Shown here piece by piece: positions 8,499-19,304 of a stretch of DNA of 64,000 nucleotides; the stretch's first letter is position 1; each line of letters starts with the position of its first letter. Below the pieces are notes generated by a model that saw nothing but the letters and a program-made list of their open reading frames with translations, ran no database searches and was not told the origin of the DNA. The position numbers and the translations under genes were made by a program. Source of the stretch: Gammaproteobacteria bacterium (lineage in GTDB: Bacteria; Pseudomonadota; Gammaproteobacteria; Pseudomonadales; Azotimanducaceae); assembly GCA_002708765.1 (NCBI GenBank), contig PAPD01000018.1:85693-149692 (forward strand), written 5' to 3'.

Positions 8499-8879
8499 AT
8501 GGATGTACGTTTGGATAAATGGCTTTGGGCTGCCCGATTTTATAGAACCAGGCAAAAAGCTATTTCGGCAATAAAAGGGGGACAGGTTCAAGTAAACGGC
8601 CAAAGATGTAAGCCGAGCAGAGCTCTTTCTGTTGAAGACAGGATAGATCTGTCAATAGAGAAATACCCAAAGACGGTCTTAGTCAGACAACTTTCAATTC
8701 AGCGAAGGTCTGCTCAACTCGCACAAAATCTATTCGAAGAAACACAAGAAAGTATTAAGGCTAGAGAAATAATGGAAAGAGAAAAAACCACAAAGAAAGA
8801 TTCCTATAGACAAGAAGCAAGGCCAACAAAAAAACAACGTCGCCAGATCGTGCGCTTTAAAGATCATAACCTTATTTAG
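8499..8879 (+). CDS. hslR: heat-shock protein 15 homologue (S4-domain RNA-binding protein)
   Basis: 126 residues; E. coli Hsp15 has 133. The S4 RNA-binding domain covers about residues 3-65 (RLDKWLWAARFYRTRQKA, then GGQVQVNGQ) and is followed by a basic tail rich in lysine, arginine and glutamine. Hsp15 binds 50S subunits that carry a stalled nascent chain and peptidyl-tRNA, helping to recycle them. The ATG follows an AAT-rich leader with no strong Shine-Dalgarno. gshA follows 11 bp after the stop, so the two are probably co-transcribed. Confidence 0.9.
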   Translation: MDVRLDKWLWAARFYRTRQKAISAIKGGQVQVNGQRCKPSRALSVEDRIDLSIEKYPKTVLVRQLSIQRRSAQLAQNLFEETQESIKAREIMEREKTTKKDSYRQEARPTKKQRRQIVRFKDHNLI

Positions 8880-8890
8880 TTTTCTATTGT

Positions 8891-10468
8891 ATGAAACATC
8901 TAACAACTCAGTTCCTAGAGGGTGAAACCCTTAACGAGATAAAGAAGCTATTTGCATTCAATAGAGGAATTGAAAGAGAGACTCTCCGAGTTACAACGAA
9001 AGGGGATCTTTCGCAAAAAGCAGCTCCAAGTTCACTAGGGAACATACTTACTAACCCATTTATAACTGCTGACTTCGCGGAAGCTCAGCCTGAACTAATA
9101 ACCTCAGTGCATCAATCTCCGTCTGCAGTTCTTGAAGAATTGAGAAAAATACATATTTTTGTCTCAGAGAATCTGGGGGAAGAACTAATGTGGTCCACTA
9201 GCATGCCTTGTCGCCTTCCTCCTGATCCAGAAATAGCGGTGGCTAATTTTGGAAAAACTAATCTAGGACGGCTAAAAAACTTATATCGAGAAGGTCTTGC
9301 AAAAAGATATGGAAAACAAATGCAGACGATTTGTGCGATTCATTATAATTTTTCATTTAATAACAAGTTCTGGAAAAAGCTAAAGCATATCGAAGGTTCC
9401 ACAAGCCCTCTAACTAAATTTAAATCGGATAGATACTTCGACCTTATGCGGAATTTCCGCAGATTATCATGGCTTTTAACGTATTTGTATGGAGCCTCAC
9501 CGGCGATCTGTTCTTCTTTTGTAAAAAATAAAGACGCTCTTCATGTTTTAAAATACGACGACACAACATTTTTTATGCCATTTGCTACCTCTTTAAGATC
9601 AGGTGATTTAGGGTATCAGAGCAAAGTACAAAGAGAACACGTCAGAATTTCTTATAATGGACTGTCAGAATATGCTTCATCATTAAAAAACGCGATACAG
9701 AAGGAACATCAAGCATATGTCCTTCTAGACAACCTTCCAAAAAATGAAAAATCTCAGATCAGTTCTAACCTGTTGCAGAGCGAGGCCGAGTTTTATACTT
9801 CGATCAGAGCTAAAACAAACCTTCAAACAGGAGAAAATTTCATCAAATCACTTCTGAATAGAGGAGTGGAGTATGTTGAGCTCCGCCTACTGGATCTAAA
9901 TCCTTTCTCCCCTACGGGGATTACCGAGGAACAAATTCGTTTTCTAGACATCTTTTTGCTATTTTGCTTAGTGTCAAAAAGCCAGAAAGATGATCGAAAA
10001 ACAGAAGATGATAACTCCCACAACCATTTTCTTACGGCACTTGAGGGCAGAAACAGAGAGACCATTCTTTCAGATGCGGGTAATAAACGAACATTATATC
10101 GCTGGGCAAATGAAATTCTAGATAGCTTTAAAGAACTGTCAGACTTCCTTGATAACATAGAGGGTTCTACTAGATATAGTGAAAGCCTGAAACAACAACA
10201 GAAATTGATTAGAGACCCTGAGCTTACTCCGAGCGGAAAAATGTTGTTACAGATGCAAGAGAGAGAGATTTCCTTTCTCGATTTTGGAATCAGCAAAGCT
10301 AAGGAATATAGAGACTATTACAATGGAACTGAGCTTCATCCCAATGAACTCAAGTTCCTTCAAGACATAAGTAATAAAAGTCATGGGGTTGCAAAAAAAC
10401 TAGAAGAAGAACCAAGCAATCATTTTGATGAATATTTAAAAGATTTCCTGTCCGGTTATAACAACTAA
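8891..10468 (+). CDS. gshA: glutamate-cysteine ligase (proteobacterial type)
   Basis: 525 residues, close to the 518 of E. coli GshA. It joins glutamate and cysteine in the ATP-dependent first and rate-limiting step of glutathione synthesis. The N-terminal FNRGIERETLRV motif (about residues 19-30), the segment TMPCRLPP-like SMPCRLPPD, and VEYVELRLLDLNPFSPTGI (about 320-340) are typical of the gammaproteobacterial family. gshB is not in the window. It follows hslR by 11 bp and is followed by acpH after 10 bp, suggesting an hslR-gshA-acpH-dsbB unit. Glutathione synthesis next to a disulfide-bond gene gives a mild redox theme. Confidence 0.95.
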   Translation: MKHLTTQFLEGETLNEIKKLFAFNRGIERETLRVTTKGDLSQKAAPSSLGNILTNPFITADFAEAQPELITSVHQSPSAVLEELRKIHIFVSENLGEELMWSTSMPCRLPPDPEIAVANFGKTNLGRLKNLYREGLAKRYGKQMQTICAIHYNFSFNNKFWKKLKHIEGSTSPLTKFKSDRYFDLMRNFRRLSWLLTYLYGASPAICSSFVKNKDALHVLKYDDTTFFMPFATSLRSGDLGYQSKVQREHVRISYNGLSEYASSLKNAIQKEHQAYVLLDNLPKNEKSQISSNLLQSEAEFYTSIRAKTNLQTGENFIKSLLNRGVEYVELRLLDLNPFSPTGITEEQIRFLDIFLLFCLVSKSQKDDRKTEDDNSHNHFLTALEGRNRETILSDAGNKRTLYRWANEILDSFKELSDFLDNIEGSTRYSESLKQQQKLIRDPELTPSGKMLLQMQEREISFLDFGISKAKEYRDYYNGTELHPNELKFLQDISNKSHGVAKKLEEEPSNHFDEYLKDFLSGYNN

Positions 10469-10478
10469 AGGAAATAAG

Positions 10479-11097
10479 TTGAATTTTCTTGCACACTTCG
10501 CACTTTCACATCAGACAAAAAATTTGGTAGCCGGAAGCTTTTTAGGAGATTTTATTAAAGGGAGACTAACCGGCAAATACGAGCAGGAAGTCGAAACAGG
10601 CATCAAACTGCATCGAGCAGTTGACAAATATTCTGATTCTCATCCAATTGCCGAGAAAAGCAAAAATAGATATGGATTCAAGTTTCGAAGATTCGGGGGG
10701 ATCATTACGGATTTAGCATATGACCATCTGCTAGCTAGATCCTGGGAGAAGTTCTATTCGATGCCGTTACAGAAGTTTTCTCAAAAGGTTATGCAAGATC
10801 TCGTTTCATTTGATCATCTTCCTGAAGAAGCTGCTTTTTTAGCTGAAAAAATGTTAATCCACAAATCCCTAGAGAATTTCGCTTCTGAATCTTTTATCGT
10901 CAAAGCATGCGAGAATATAGACAGGAGATTAAAATACAGAAATCCAATGCGGGCAGCGCCAAGAATAATAATAGAAAAGAGACAGGAACTAGAAAATGAT
11001 TTCGAACTTTTTTTCCCTCAGTTGAAAGAATTTGCGTCTGAATGGCTTATTTTAAATGGGACTCAGATAAAACCAAAAAAGAATTTCGGAACCAGAA

Positions 11098-11114
<17 letters not shown>
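10479..11114 (+). CDS. acpH: acyl carrier protein phosphodiesterase
   Basis: 211 residues with the start MNFLAHFALSHQ, a hallmark of AcpH (E. coli MNFLAHLHLA). The enzyme removes the 4'-phosphopantetheine group from acyl carrier protein. An HD-like metal-binding pattern is visible: GDFIKG near 23-28, HRAVDKYSDSHP near 45-56 and TDLAYDHLLA near 74-83. A TTG start is used (10479) with AAAGGA before it; no in-frame ATG lies close. The 3' end overlaps the dsbB start by 17 bp, indicating translational coupling. Confidence 0.88.
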
Positions 11115-12706
<1,592 letters not shown>

Positions 12707-12806
12707 GTTAAATCAAGAACTTTTATCCTAGTTTTTTGTAATTAATATTGTTTATTATGAGCGGTAGGCTTAGGATAGGATTTGATTTGGGAATATAGAG
12801 AAGAAA

Positions 12807-13130
12807 ATGGCTGACATAGAACACATATCTGATGAATCATTTGACGCAGAAGTGTTGAGCTCCGAGTTGCCGGTCTTAGTAGACTATTGGGCTGAGTGGT
12901 GTGGGCCATGCAAAGTTATTGCTCCAGTTCTAGAAGAAATCGCTAGAGAGTACGAAGGAAAAATGAAAGTGTGCAAATTAGACATCGACTCTAATGAAGC
13001 AACACCTCCAAAATATGGAATAAGAGGAATTCCGACCCTTATGCTTTTCAAAGATGGAAATGTCGAAGCTACAAAAGTAGGAGCTCTCTCGAAATCTCAG
13101 CTAACCGAATTTCTCGACAGCAATATTTAA
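12807..13130 (+). CDS. trxA: thioredoxin 1
   Basis: 107 residues, the usual thioredoxin-1 length. The redox motif WCGPCK lies at residues 31-36, and cis-proline is in [10 protein letters not shown] (about 72-81). It reduces cytosolic protein disulfides using thioredoxin reductase. The ATG has AAGAAAA before it. Upstream lies an AT-rich 100-bp spacer with a 7-bp inverted repeat (TATCCTA at 12724-12730, TAGGATA at 12771-12777). rho follows 178 bp later, the conserved trxA-rho order of gammaproteobacteria. Confidence 0.97.
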   Translation: MADIEHISDESFDAEVLSSELPVLVDYWAEWCGPCKVIAPVLEEIAREYEGKMKVCKLDIDSNEATPPKYGIRGIPTLMLFKDGNVEATKVGALSKSQLTEFLDSNI

Positions 13131-13142
13131 AGGAAAAAAGTG

Positions 13143-13170
13143 TTGACAACTTGAATAAAAAGTTTAATTT
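13143..13170 (+). promoter_or_regulatory. putative sigma-70 promoter for rho
   Basis: A perfect -35 TTGACA (13143-13148) is followed after 16 bp by TAATTT (13165-13170). It lies 12 bp after trxA and leaves a leader of about 130 nt before the rho ATG. A long leader fits the autogenous attenuation known for rho in E. coli. The leader has no obvious upstream peptide. Confidence 0.5.
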
Positions 13171-13308
13171 AGCGGGTCACCAGTTTAAATAAATGTAAAA
13201 AGAGTTTAATCCAAAAGACCTCCTTCCTCGAAAAGTAATTTCAAAAGTAATCGCTGAAATAATTTCATTCTATCTACTAGGCCCTTCGCCAATTTAAAAA
13301 GTGACCCT

Positions 13309-14568
13309 ATGAACTTAACTGACCTTAAAACTAAACCAATACCTGAACTACTTGAGATTGCGCACGAGATGGGAATGGACAATCTCGGGCGATCAAGAAA
13401 ACAAGAAATAATCGCCAACGTCCTTCGCAAGCACGCCAAATCCGGAGAAGCAATTTATGGAGATGGAACGTTAGAAATTCTCCAAGATGGCTTCGGTTTT
13501 CTTAGATCTCCAGATAGCTCCTACTTAGCTGGTCCAGACGATATCTATGTGTCACCCAGCCAAATTAGAAGGTTTAACCTAAGAACAGGAGACTCTGTTT
13601 CAGGCAAGATCAGACCTCCAAAGGATAGTGAACGGTATTTCGCTCTCTTAAAAGTCGATCAGATAAACTTTAGTGATCCATCTGAAAGCAAAAACAAGAT
13701 TTTATTTGAAAACCTTACTCCTCTTTTCCCAGATGAGGCCCTAGCTCTGCAAGCGGGAAATGGCAGCACAGAGGATCTTACCTCCCGAATAATCGATTTA
13801 ACATCTCCTATGGGTAAAGGACAAAGAGCACTCATTGTCTCGCCTCCAAAAGCAGGGAAAACTCTTATTTTGCAGAATGTTGCGCAATCTATCATGCGAA
13901 ACAACCCAGAATGCCACCTTATAGTCTTGCTTATCGATGAGCGCCCGGAAGAAGTTACCGAAATGCAAAGATCAGTTAGAGGGGAGGTCGTAGCTAGTAC
14001 ATTCGACGAACCACCATCCCGACACGTTCAAGTTGCGGATATGGTTATCGAGAAAGCAAAACGATTGGTAGAGCAAAAAACAAATGTGGTTATTCTTCTA
14101 GACTCTATTACTCGTCTGGCGAGGGCATATAATACTGTTATACCAGCATCAGGTAAGGTTCTGACGGGGGGGGTAGATGCCCATGCATTAGAAAGACCTA
14201 AGCGGTTTTTCGGTGCGGCTAGAAATATCGAAGAAGGTGGTAGCCTAACAATAATAGCTACCTGCCTGATAGATACTGGGTCAAAAATGGACGAAGTTAT
14301 TTACGAGGAATTTAAAGGAACCGGCAATTTAGAGCTGCACCTGGAAAGAAAAATCGCAGAAAAGAGAGTATATCCTGCGATAAACATAAGGCGCTCTGGC
14401 ACGAGGAGAGAAGATTTGTTGATGTCAGAAGAGGAATTGCAAAAGGTATGGATTTTGAGGAAGATCCTGCATGAAATGGATGACTTAGCGGCTATTGAAT
14501 TTTTGCTCGAGAGGATGAAAAAAACAAAGACCAACGAGGAATTCTTTGCTTCAATGAAACGTAATTGA
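13309..14568 (+). CDS. rho: transcription termination factor Rho
   Basis: 419 residues, the same length as E. coli Rho, a hexameric RNA-dependent ATPase that ends transcription. An N-terminal SAP-like helix bundle starts [18 protein letters not shown]. The RNA-binding cold-shock-like domain includes [25 protein letters not shown], within about residues 60-90. The P-loop SPPKAGKT lies near 178-185, Walker [17 protein letters not shown] near 260-275, and the Q-loop and R-loop ([21 protein letters not shown]) near 285-305. A G8 run at 14166-14173 encodes TGGV in frame. The stop codon overlaps the TTG start of the next gene. Confidence 0.98.
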   Translation: MNLTDLKTKPIPELLEIAHEMGMDNLGRSRKQEIIANVLRKHAKSGEAIYGDGTLEILQDGFGFLRSPDSSYLAGPDDIYVSPSQIRRFNLRTGDSVSGKIRPPKDSERYFALLKVDQINFSDPSESKNKILFENLTPLFPDEALALQAGNGSTEDLTSRIIDLTSPMGKGQRALIVSPPKAGKTLILQNVAQSIMRNNPECHLIVLLIDERPEEVTEMQRSVRGEVVASTFDEPPSRHVQVADMVIEKAKRLVEQKTNVVILLDSITRLARAYNTVIPASGKVLTGGVDAHALERPKRFFGAARNIEEGGSLTIIATCLIDTGSKMDEVIYEEFKGTGNLELHLERKIAEKRVYPAINIRRSGTRREDLLMSEEELQKVWILRKILHEMDDLAAIEFLLERMKKTKTNEEFFASMKRN

Positions 14569-15299
14569 TAGAAATGAAGAGCTTTAGGTGCACAATATCT
14601 TCGATCGAAAACTACAACAAGGACACAAGAAAGGTTTTATTGGACCTTAAAAACGAAGAAAATTTTAAATTCTTTGCAGGTCAGTATATTCAGATCCTGA
14701 CTCCTCATAAAAAATTTCCTTTCTCGATTGCAAACGCACCAAATTACTCATCCCATATAGAACTTCATGTTCGGCCTACGCCCGGGTCCGAGGACTCAGA
14801 AATTATCGAATCAATAATTAATTCATCTAGAGATCTTCAAATAGAAGGGCCCTTGGGCGACTGCTACATGGAGGAGAAACCTGACAAACCATTAATTCTC
14901 ATTGCAGCCAGCACCGGCATTACGCAGATGAAGAGCATCATTGAATTTCTTGAACCGCAAGGCTTCACCAAATCAACATATCTATATTGGGGAGTTGTTT
15001 CGGTAGAAGATCTATATTTAGAAAAACTTTGTAAAGCATGGGATAACTTGAATTCTAATTTTCATTATATTCCAGTTGTTAGCGAACCCAGTACCTCGAA
15101 GCAATGGGAGGGAAGAACTGGCTTAGTTGGAAAGGCTGTGCTAAAAGATTTCGAGGACCTATCTGACATCGAAGTATATGTGTCTGGCAGCGCAGGAATG
15201 GTTTACGCAACTTTAGACGCATTTCTAGAAAAGGGAATGCCCAAAACAAACATGCATTCTGATATTTTTTCTCTTGTGCCTAGGGAGAAAAAGAGATGA
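14565..15299 (+). CDS. NAD(P)H-flavin reductase, Fre-like
   Basis: 244 residues of the ferredoxin-NADP reductase superfamily without an iron-sulfur domain. The flavin motif FPFSIANAP (about residues 52-60) corresponds to RxYS, the middle segment [10 protein letters not shown] follows, and the nucleotide-binding motif [14 protein letters not shown] lies near 110-123. The C-terminal [16 protein letters not shown] is typical of Fre/LuxG-type reductases. It could supply reduced flavin to enzymes such as the flavoprotein at 1737, but that is speculation. Start choice: TTG at 14565 overlaps the rho stop; an in-frame ATG at 14574 is an alternative. It converges on hemY with 4 bp between. Confidence 0.82.
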   Translation: MIEMKSFRCTISSIENYNKDTRKVLLDLKNEENFKFFAGQYIQILTPHKKFPFSIANAPNYSSHIELHVRPTPGSEDSEIIESIINSSRDLQIEGPLGDCYMEEKPDKPLILIAASTGITQMKSIIEFLEPQGFTKSTYLYWGVVSVEDLYLEKLCKAWDNLNSNFHYIPVVSEPSTSKQWEGRTGLVGKAVLKDFEDLSDIEVYVSGSAGMVYATLDAFLEKGMPKTNMHSDIFSLVPREKKR

Positions 15300-15303
15300 C
15301 TTT

Positions 15304-16431
15304 TTACTGTTTTTTTAAAATCTCTTCCCGAGCTTTTTTTAAATTACCGTTTTTAACATAAATTTCAATCAACTTTTCGCCCGCCAGAACACTACCTAGG
15401 TCCCTTCCCTTTTTATAAGACTGTTCGGCCATTTCATAATTATCCATTTCCTCGTAAAGCACCCCCTTACAAAAGTGCAGTCCTGGACTAGTTGGATAGG
15501 ATATCTCCCAATCATGCAACTTAATCTTTTTAGTTTCTAGGCTATCTTTTTTTGAATACGCGTAACAAAAAACTAGGTTTTCGTTCCACTTATCTTCTAG
15601 CAGGCTGGCTATAGATACTTCACAATTTGATTTTTCAGTAAGGCCTCTAAAGTAAGCTACGACCACCTCTTGATCATTTCTTAACACTTCATCTAAAGCA
15701 TCGAAGACATTTTTTAAGATAGAATCATTCTTTCTCGAATTTTCAAATGCAATCAGTGCAGCTTTTTTTTCATACTTTAGGTAATCCTCTGTTTCGACTT
15801 TCAGAGGTATCTTCCCGACTATACTATTCCAGTCCTTAGTTTCCAGAAACGAGGATAGTCTTAGCTTTTCCGAATAACTAGTTGCCGGATAATCATCTAA
15901 TATATCTAAGGCTAAATGAGGATCGCCACGATCAAGAGCCATTTGAGCTTCTACGATATGTGTGACACGAGAAATATCTCCTGTCCCCTGGTACGCGAGT
16001 TTAAGAAATTTCTCACGATCATCAATCGCTCCTAATCTTTCAGCGGCCTTAGCCGCAAATAAGTAATTAACTCCATCAAACCCATCAGCAACACTTATCT
16101 TTTCAAAATAATCAATGGCGGTAACATAGTTTCCTTCTAGGAACGCGATTAAACCAGAACTCATAGCACTTAAATGAGGGATTTCCTGGTTCCTCTGAAA
16201 TAGCCATTTTCTGGAACTAGTGAGTGACAGTAAAAAAGCCCTGGTGAAACGAATTAGAATATAGAACAAACAAAAGCTTAAAATATAGAGACAAAAAAAT
16301 ACCCATATGCTTGTCTGAAAAAAATAGTCTTCGTAGGTAAAAAGAACCAATCCTGGATCTCTTTCAATTATCACTCCCATAAATACCGCAAAGGATAGAA
16401 CCAAAATAAAGAGCGAAAGGAGAAATTTCAC
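15304..16431 (-). CDS. hemY: HemY, inner-membrane TPR protein of the hem operon
   Basis: 375 residues. Two N-terminal hydrophobic segments (about 2-22 and 38-62) anchor it in the inner membrane. The rest is helical, with tetratricopeptide-like repeats, for example NYVTAIDYFEKISVADGFDG, NYLFAAKAAERLGA, and near the end GVLYEEMDNYEMAEQSYKKG. Proteobacterial HemY lies last in hemCDXY; its exact role is unsettled, and it is distinct from the protoporphyrinogen oxidase also called HemY in Gram-positives. Its start overlaps the hemX stop by 4 bp. Confidence 0.88.
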   Translation of the reverse strand: MKFLLSLFILVLSFAVFMGVIIERDPGLVLFTYEDYFFQTSIWVFFCLYILSFCLFYILIRFTRAFLLSLTSSRKWLFQRNQEIPHLSAMSSGLIAFLEGNYVTAIDYFEKISVADGFDGVNYLFAAKAAERLGAIDDREKFLKLAYQGTGDISRVTHIVEAQMALDRGDPHLALDILDDYPATSYSEKLRLSSFLETKDWNSIVGKIPLKVETEDYLKYEKKAALIAFENSRKNDSILKNVFDALDEVLRNDQEVVVAYFRGLTEKSNCEVSIASLLEDKWNENLVFCYAYSKKDSLETKKIKLHDWEISYPTSPGLHFCKGVLYEEMDNYEMAEQSYKKGRDLGSVLAGEKLIEIYVKNGNLKKAREEILKKQ

Positions 16432-17510
16432 CTAATCGCTTCCTCGTAGGCCATTATAGCAGCTCTAACGGAGGTCAGAGACTTGTTTAAACTATGGGTT
16501 CCAGAATCTATTGACAAATTAACAAGCTTTTCTAGTTCTGTTATTAATAACAAAACCCTGTTCTTTCGATCAAAGGGTCCAGATAAAAGATCTAGTGCTT
16601 CGTAAATAGCCTGCTGATAGGTTTGTTTGTTATTCGTTACTAAGGCAGATTGAGCGATATTAAGTTTTAACAAAATATTCTGTTTGAGATAATATTCCTG
16701 TTCAGGAAAGATTAAAGGCCTAAAAGTTGTATCGACCTTACCAAATTCAATCAGATTCACAAGCTTGGTAATCATAAAATCAATGCTAAATGATGAACTT
16801 ACAGACTCCCCCGATTCGAGGGACAATTCTTTCGAACTAACATCGGTACCTTGATGGCTAAAATCTTCAGGAGTTGCAGTTAACATACGAACCTCTTCCA
16901 TTAGATTCCCGAGTTTTACGTAGGCTTCTTCAAGATCATCATTATTCACTGCTTTCAACGCGATTATATCCTGCATCAGGGCATTCCTAAGAGCCGAGGT
17001 ACCGATTACTTTATTATTCTTTAATATCTCGCTTGCCTCTTCCAACAAGGACAGAGCAACAACAGAATCCCTACCGATTAAAACCCATTGGTTCGCTAGT
17101 TTAATAAGATAGTCTAGTTCTAATAATAAAAGAAAGTTTAAGTCTTTTCTGATTTCTCCTTTCAATTTCAAAAACTCAGCGTCAATAAATCGATCCCGCT
17201 CTTCGGTTTTTTTTGTTAATGCCTGTTGCAGACCTTTTAAATCGGTGAGCGTTTTGTTTCGATCTTTATATTTTTCTTTCAGAGAATTAACTGAAATTTC
17301 TAGCCGATTAATTTTCTCTTCTTGAGCTTTTAGGGATATGTGAAGGTCAGGTATCTTTGATAAGTAAGTTTCGTAACCAAGATAAAGAGCAAAGAAAAGT
17401 GAAACCCCGGCACCAAGAAAAGCGATAAAAAACCAAATAATAGGCCGTTTATCAGTTTCAATCCCTGTTTCATTTTTTTCTTCTTTGCTGAGCTGCTCAC
17501 TATCTGTCAA
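16428..17510 (-). CDS. hemX: HemX, membrane-anchored coiled-coil protein of the hem operon
   Basis: 360 residues. A short acidic cytosolic N terminus is followed by one transmembrane segment (about 26-48, WFFIAFLGAGVSLFFALYLG). A predicted coiled coil rich in Lys, Glu and Leu then covers about 58-105, and a helical C-terminal domain carries LLLLELDYLIKLANQ and conserved repeats. This layout is typical of proteobacterial HemX, once thought to be a uroporphyrinogen methyltransferase; no SAM motif is visible here, so that function is not supported. It overlaps hemD and hemY by 4 bp each. Confidence 0.88.
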   Translation of the reverse strand: MTDSEQLSKEEKNETGIETDKRPIIWFFIAFLGAGVSLFFALYLGYETYLSKIPDLHISLKAQEEKINRLEISVNSLKEKYKDRNKTLTDLKGLQQALTKKTEERDRFIDAEFLKLKGEIRKDLNFLLLLELDYLIKLANQWVLIGRDSVVALSLLEEASEILKNNKVIGTSALRNALMQDIIALKAVNNDDLEEAYVKLGNLMEEVRMLTATPEDFSHQGTDVSSKELSLESGESVSSSFSIDFMITKLVNLIEFGKVDTTFRPLIFPEQEYYLKQNILLKLNIAQSALVTNNKQTYQQAIYEALDLLSGPFDRKNRVLLLITELEKLVNLSIDSGTHSLNKSLTSVRAAIMAYEEAIR

Positions 17511-18253
17511 GTTAAACTCTCTCTCATGCTCATTATCGCCGAGTATAACTTTTGATCAGAAGCTCCGTCAGAATTCAAAACTTTAGAAAAACAAAATTGT
17601 TCAGCTTTCTTCGCAATCCTTGGAGATGGAACCACTAGACTATAATCTTCTAAAGACCCAGATAGATTAGAAATTAAGGATTTTAATATTTCCAGGCTAG
17701 TGGAGGTCAAGACCGTATGCGCTGAAATTTTCTTAGCGTTTCGATAATGCACTGGCTTTCTCCGATAAGCTTCAAGATAACTTACCTCCGCGCCCAATTC
17801 AGACAACCTTTTTGCCAATAACTCTCTACCGCCCTGACCACGAACGATCAAGATTTTATTTCTCTTAAGGTCCCTGAAAGTCTCCATTTCCAATAGTGAT
17901 TCTGTTCCTGCTCTTTCGGGGAATTCTGCCAAGATATTCGACTTCTCAAGTTCATCTGCTGTTCCCCTGCCTATTGCCACCCATTTAAGGGAAGAGGGTA
18001 AGAATTCTAATTTTTCTTTTATCATTGGTATAAAATATCTGACTGCGTTTTTGCTAACAAAAACGACTTTATCAAAGCTCTCAAAACGATCGACGATATT
18101 GATTTCAATTTTAGAGGCTTCCCTTTTTTCAATTTTAACCATTGGACGAATGATAACTTCCCATCCAGACTTGGTAAGTCTTTTGGCAAGCTTTTCATTC
18201 TCCCCTTTTGGCCGCGTTAATAGCACCTCAGCTCTCATTTTAAGTCTTGTCAT
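17507..18253 (-). CDS. hemD: uroporphyrinogen-III synthase
   Basis: 248 residues, the usual size. It cyclises and inverts ring D of hydroxymethylbilane to give uroporphyrinogen III. HemD is poorly conserved. Recognisable parts are VLLTRPKGENEKLAKRL near the start, VVFVSKNAVRYFIPM (about 70-84), LIVRGQGGRELLAKRLSELGAEVSYLEAYRR (from about 135) and VLTSTSLEILKSLI. The assignment is strengthened by its place directly after hemC with a 4-bp overlap. An alternative start is the internal Met6. Confidence 0.9.
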   Translation of the reverse strand: MTRLKMRAEVLLTRPKGENEKLAKRLTKSGWEVIIRPMVKIEKREASKIEINIVDRFESFDKVVFVSKNAVRYFIPMIKEKLEFLPSSLKWVAIGRGTADELEKSNILAEFPERAGTESLLEMETFRDLKRNKILIVRGQGGRELLAKRLSELGAEVSYLEAYRRKPVHYRNAKKISAHTVLTSTSLEILKSLISNLSGSLEDYSLVVPSPRIAKKAEQFCFSKVLNSDGASDQKLYSAIMSMRESLT

Positions 18254-19161
18254 TTTTTTAGCAATTTTTCACTTCCTTTCCGACGTAACTTCGCAGAAAT
18301 CCTAGATACCACTTCGGCTACGTTATTCGAATTGCCAAACTCTACCTCACGTATTACGGTCTCACCCAAGTGGTCACACACAAAAACCTGAACCGAAAAC
18401 GAATCTTTGGAAAACCCAGCATAAATTCCGATCGGAAGATCACAACTCGCTCCCAATTGCAGAGCCAGCTCTCTCTCAGCGGAAACGCATATCAAACTAT
18501 TTCGATCGTTAATAGATTCCACTATCTGTCTAACTTCATGTCGATCTTTTCTGATTTCAATACCAATAGCTCCCTGCCCCGCTGCGGGAACACATACGTT
18601 AAGATCTAGTATTTCTCTGATTCTTTCCTTTAACCCCAGACGGGTTATGCCTGCGACCGCCAATATGATCGCATCATGTTTTCCGGAATCTAATTTTTGG
18701 AGACGAGTTTCTATATTCCCTCTAAGTTCTGAAAAGGTTAACTTTGGATTAAGTGTTTGTAGTTGCCTCACTCGCCTCATGCTTGAGGATCCGATATTCG
18801 AATCGCTCGGCATCTCAGATAAATTGGAATATTGGTTAGAGATAAAAGCATCCATAGGATTGGCTCTGGAGGTCACTGCCGCGATGTCAAGTTCTTCTGG
18901 AAGAATCACAGGCATATCTTTCATAGAATGAACTGCTATATCCGCGGTATCCTTAATAAGTGCCCATTCGAGCTCTTTTACGAAGGCCCCTTTCCCGCCC
19001 ATCTCTCTCAGTGAGGAATTATTCTTTCTATCTCCTTCAGTAATTATAGGAACAATTTGACATTCCAGGTCGCAATGTCTTTTTCGAATCAAATCACTGA
19101 CATGATTCGCTTGCCAAAGAGCTAACGAACTTTTCCTAGTCGCGATTCTAAGTATCTTCAT
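18250..19161 (-). CDS. hemC: porphobilinogen deaminase (hydroxymethylbilane synthase)
   Basis: 303 residues from the chosen ATG at 19161. The frame is open 19 codons further upstream, but family proteins begin MKILRIATRKSSLALWQANH, so the inner start is preferred. It polymerises four porphobilinogens. The catalytic aspartate is in HSMKDMP, the substrate-binding arginines are in GSSSMRRVRQL and LRGNIETRLQKLD, and the dipyrromethane cofactor cysteine is in LGASCDLPIG. It is the first gene of hemCDXY, read leftward. It is divergent from argH, as in Pseudomonas. Confidence 0.96.
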   Translation of the reverse strand: MKILRIATRKSSLALWQANHVSDLIRKRHCDLECQIVPIITEGDRKNNSSLREMGGKGAFVKELEWALIKDTADIAVHSMKDMPVILPEELDIAAVTSRANPMDAFISNQYSNLSEMPSDSNIGSSSMRRVRQLQTLNPKLTFSELRGNIETRLQKLDSGKHDAIILAVAGITRLGLKERIREILDLNVCVPAAGQGAIGIEIRKDRHEVRQIVESINDRNSLICVSAERELALQLGASCDLPIGIYAGFSKDSFSVQVFVCDHLGETVIREVEFGNSNNVAEVVSRISAKLRRKGSEKLLKK

Positions 19162-19260
19162 AGGATTTGTGTGTCTAAATAACAGGGCCACATTACCCCT
19201 AGGATAATAATCATTCAATGGCTAAAATCTAAAATAGTTTCTTGGCTCAATATCTTCTCG

Positions 19261-19280
19261 TTACTGATATAATTCAGTAA
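19261..19280. promoter_or_regulatory. perfect inverted repeat around a -10-like TATAAT, hemC-argH spacer
   Basis: TTACTGA (19261-19267) and TCAGTAA (19274-19280) form a perfect 7-bp dyad, and the 6-bp centre is exactly TATAAT. It lies 25 bp before the GTG start of argH and 100 bp before hemC. A protein bound here would block the -10 of argH, so it looks like a repressor operator. It does not match the ArgR box spacing. No good -35 is present for the TATAAT. Confidence 0.45.
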
Positions 19281-19304
19281 TACCCTATCAGAGAGCTTCA
19301 AAAA

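Noticed and set aside
9823..10296. 157-codon minus-strand frame opposite gshA
   Set aside because: Antisense shadow of a conserved gene; cysteine- and serine-rich composition typical of reverse-frame translations.
19162..19218. Longer hemC start
   Set aside because: The 19 extra residues precede the conserved MKILRIATRKSSLALW start and lie in the control region shared with argH.
19261..19280. ArgR box before argH
   Set aside because: The half-sites are TGA-N6-TCA, two bases closer than in TGAAT-N4-ATTCA, so the ArgR spacing is not met.
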